A stretch of DNA of 19,110 nucleotides, from contig CBDCME010000034.1 in NCBI GenBank assembly GCA_965218865.1, positions 1 through 19,110 of the forward strand, in the 5' to 3' direction. A program made the position numbers and the translations under genes. This stretch comes from CBDCME01 sp965218865. GTDB taxonomy: Bacteria; Pseudomonadota; Alphaproteobacteria; JAAXGF01. The stretch's first letter is position 1; each line of letters starts with the position of its first letter. Shown one piece after another: positions 18,075-19,110 of this stretch. The notes beneath the pieces were generated by a model. That model saw only the letters and a program-made list of their open reading frames with translations. It did no database searches and was not told the DNA's origin.

Positions 18075-18455
18075 TCAGCCGGAATCCGAACTCCCTCCCC
18101 CCTTGCGGGGGAGGGTTGGGGTGGGGGGGAAGTTCTCATCCAGCGCCGCGGCGATCTCTTGAACGACGCCATCGGGATTGGCCAGCACGTCGTTGTTCCA
18201 GAATCGGAGCACGCGATAGCCCAGTCGAGCGAGCCAGGCGTCGCGATCCGAATCCCGTGCTGGGCCATGTTGCCCCCCGTCCACCTCGACGACCAACCGT
18301 TCTTCGAAGCATACGAAATCGACGACGTAGGACCCGATCGGCTGCTGGCGGCGGAACTTGCGGCCGGCGACCTGTCGTCCCCGCAGATGCCGCCAGAGCC
18401 TCCCCTCGGCCTCGGTCGGGTTCCGTCGAAGACTGCGCGCGCGTTCGTTGGCCAT
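18075..18455 (-). CDS. DUF559 endonuclease-like protein, inserted between carA and carB
   Basis: This 126-residue protein belongs to the DUF559 group, related to very-short-patch-repair-type nucleases; its function is not established. The core has NERARSLRRNPTEAEGRLWR at the N-terminus, RRQQPIGSYVVDFVCFEERL, then VVEVDGGQH, which supplies the D...ExD acidic set of a PD-(D/E)xK-like site, and WLARLGYRVLRFWNNDVLAN. ATG 18455 is favoured by GGGA five bases upstream; ATG 18464 is the alternative. The last residues, FPPTPTLPRKGGGSS, are encoded by a GC-rich repeat rather than by the conserved domain, and a second inverted copy stands just upstream of the gene. It is co-directional with carA and carB and probably rides on their transcript. 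It may be a mobile cassette. Confidence 0.85.
   Translation of the reverse strand: MANERARSLRRNPTEAEGRLWRHLRGRQVAGRKFRRQQPIGSYVVDFVCFEERLVVEVDGGQHGPARDSDRDAWLARLGYRVLRFWNNDVLANPDGVVQEIAAALDENFPPTPTLPRKGGGSSDSG
18093..18129. repeat. GC-rich palindromic repeat, left copy, overlapping the DUF559 3' end
   Basis: This 37-base unit contains the 9-bp hairpin CCCTCCCCC-type arms with a short loop, followed by G-rich spacer. It matches the copy at 18488-18524 in inverted orientation at 35 of 37 positions. It codes for the last part of the DUF559 protein. Confidence 0.9.
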
Positions 18456-18487
18456 GATTCCCATCGTGCCGCGGTCGGGCGGCCAAT

Positions 18488-18524
18488 CCCCCCCACCCTA
18501 TCCCTCCCCCGCAAGGGGGGAGGG
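18488..18524. repeat. GC-rich palindromic repeat, right copy, upstream of DUF559
   Basis: It is the inverted counterpart of the left copy, differing at two positions. Its own arms CCCTCCCCC and GGGGGAGGG pair around GCAAG. It lies between carA and the DUF559 start. Confidence 0.9.
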
Positions 18525-18571
18525 AACGAATCGAGCGGCCCATCGCGCCGAGCCCCGATTATCCCGTTTCG

Positions 18572-18588
18572 CCCCCGCCAGGCGGGGG
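18572..18588. repeat. third, shorter GC palindrome near the carA stop
   Basis: CCCCCGCC and GGCGGGGG are perfectly complementary with one base between them, 22 bases downstream of the carA stop. It resembles the core of the flanking repeats in composition and is followed by GAGG as they are, but it is a distinct sequence. No T-run follows. Confidence 0.55.
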
Positions 18589-18609
18589 AGGATGATGCGG
18601 CTCTTCCGG

Positions 18610-19110
18610 TCATGGCGGCGTTCCGCCCGCCGCCTTGCGCATCAGCGCCTCGAAGCGCTCGAACAGATAATGGCTGTCGCGGGGGCCGGGCGAGGCCTCG
18701 GGGTGATACTGCACCGAAAAGACGGGCCGGCCTGTCACCGCGATCCCCTCGAGGCTGCCGTCGAAGAGCGAACGGTGGGTCTCGACGACTCCGGCGGGCA
18801 ATGAATCGCTGACAACCACGAAGCCGTGGTTCTGGGTCGTGATCTCGACCCGTCCAGTGCCCAAATCCTTGACCGGATGGTTGGCGCCGCGGTGGCCTAG
18901 GTGCATCTTCGCGGTCCTGGCGCCGAGCGCCAGCGCCAGGAGCTGGTGGCCGAGGCAAATTCCGAAGACCGGGATCGCGGTCTCGAGAAGCGCGCGGATC
19001 ACGGGCACCGCGTAAACCCCGGTCGCGGCCGGATCGCCGGGGCCGTTGGAGAGGAAGATCCCGTCGGGCCGGTGCCCGAGGATGTCCTCGGCCGAGGTGT
19101 CCGCCCGCAC
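18610..19110 (-). CDS. carA: carbamoyl-phosphate synthase, small subunit (3' part)
   Basis: CarA is the glutamine-hydrolysing partner of CarB and supplies ammonia through a tunnel. Only the last 166 residues are in the window; the gene continues past the right edge. They make up the class I glutamine amidotransferase domain: DGIFLSNGPGDPAA, the nucleophile Cys in FGICLGHQLLALALGA, KMHLGHRGANHPVKDL, ITTQNHGFVV and the His-Glu pair in VQYHPEASPGPRDSHYLFERF. All three catalytic-triad residues are present. The codon at 19110 (GTG) is internal, not a start. The frame is intact and the gene ends 155 bases before the DUF559 start. Confidence 0.95.
   Translation of the reverse strand: MRADTSAEDILGHRPDGIFLSNGPGDPAATGVYAVPVIRALLETAIPVFGICLGHQLLALALGARTAKMHLGHRGANHPVKDLGTGRVEITTQNHGFVVVSDSLPAGVVETHRSLFDGSLEGIAVTGRPVFSVQYHPEASPGPRDSHYLFERFEALMRKAAGGTPP

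Overview
The window is GC-rich and reads like an alphaproteobacterial chromosome, probably Rhodospirillales-like. This rests on the carA-carB-greA order, the divergent lrp/trxB pair with a LysR gene behind trxB, and the style of the proteins. It is an inference from gene content, not a database match.

Left part (1-3288, all + strand): the 3' end of an IS1595-family insertion sequence runs into the headless 3' half of a DUF6282-type metal-dependent hydrolase gene. Next come an L-aspartate dehydrogenase-like gene split by one in-frame TAA, then the intact A and B subunits of a 3-oxoacid CoA-transferase. This looks like a small catabolic operon damaged at its 5' end by the IS.

Centre left (3289-6415): a non-coding stretch with two clean hairpins, then a LysR regulator and thioredoxin reductase on the - strand, and an Lrp/AsnC regulator leaving divergently from a near-consensus sigma70 promoter. 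trxB carries two apparent +1 homopolymer frameshifts.

Centre (6501-10568, - strand): a large lipoprotein with TPR repeats and a C-terminal CHAT (caspase-like) protease domain, also split by one apparent +1 shift, then a DUF3052 protein. The intergenic region up to 10993 holds a 25-bp-stem hairpin of a type that looks dispersed, and an 18-bp-period tandem repeat ending in a dyad in front of the next operon.

Right part (10994-19110): korA-korB (2-oxoacid:ferredoxin oxidoreductase, + strand), then on the - strand a cold-shock protein, greA, carB, a DUF559 nuclease-like gene and the 3' part of carA. The DUF559 gene lies between carA and carB, flanked by two near-identical inverted GC-rich palindromic repeats, and looks like an inserted cassette. 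carA/carB make carbamoyl phosphate for arginine and pyrimidines; greA rescues stalled RNA polymerase.

No tRNA, rRNA or CRISPR array was seen. No complete new defence system is evident. The items most worth following are the DUF559 cassette inside carAB, the lipoprotein TPR-CHAT protein, and the two unusual repeat structures upstream of korA.
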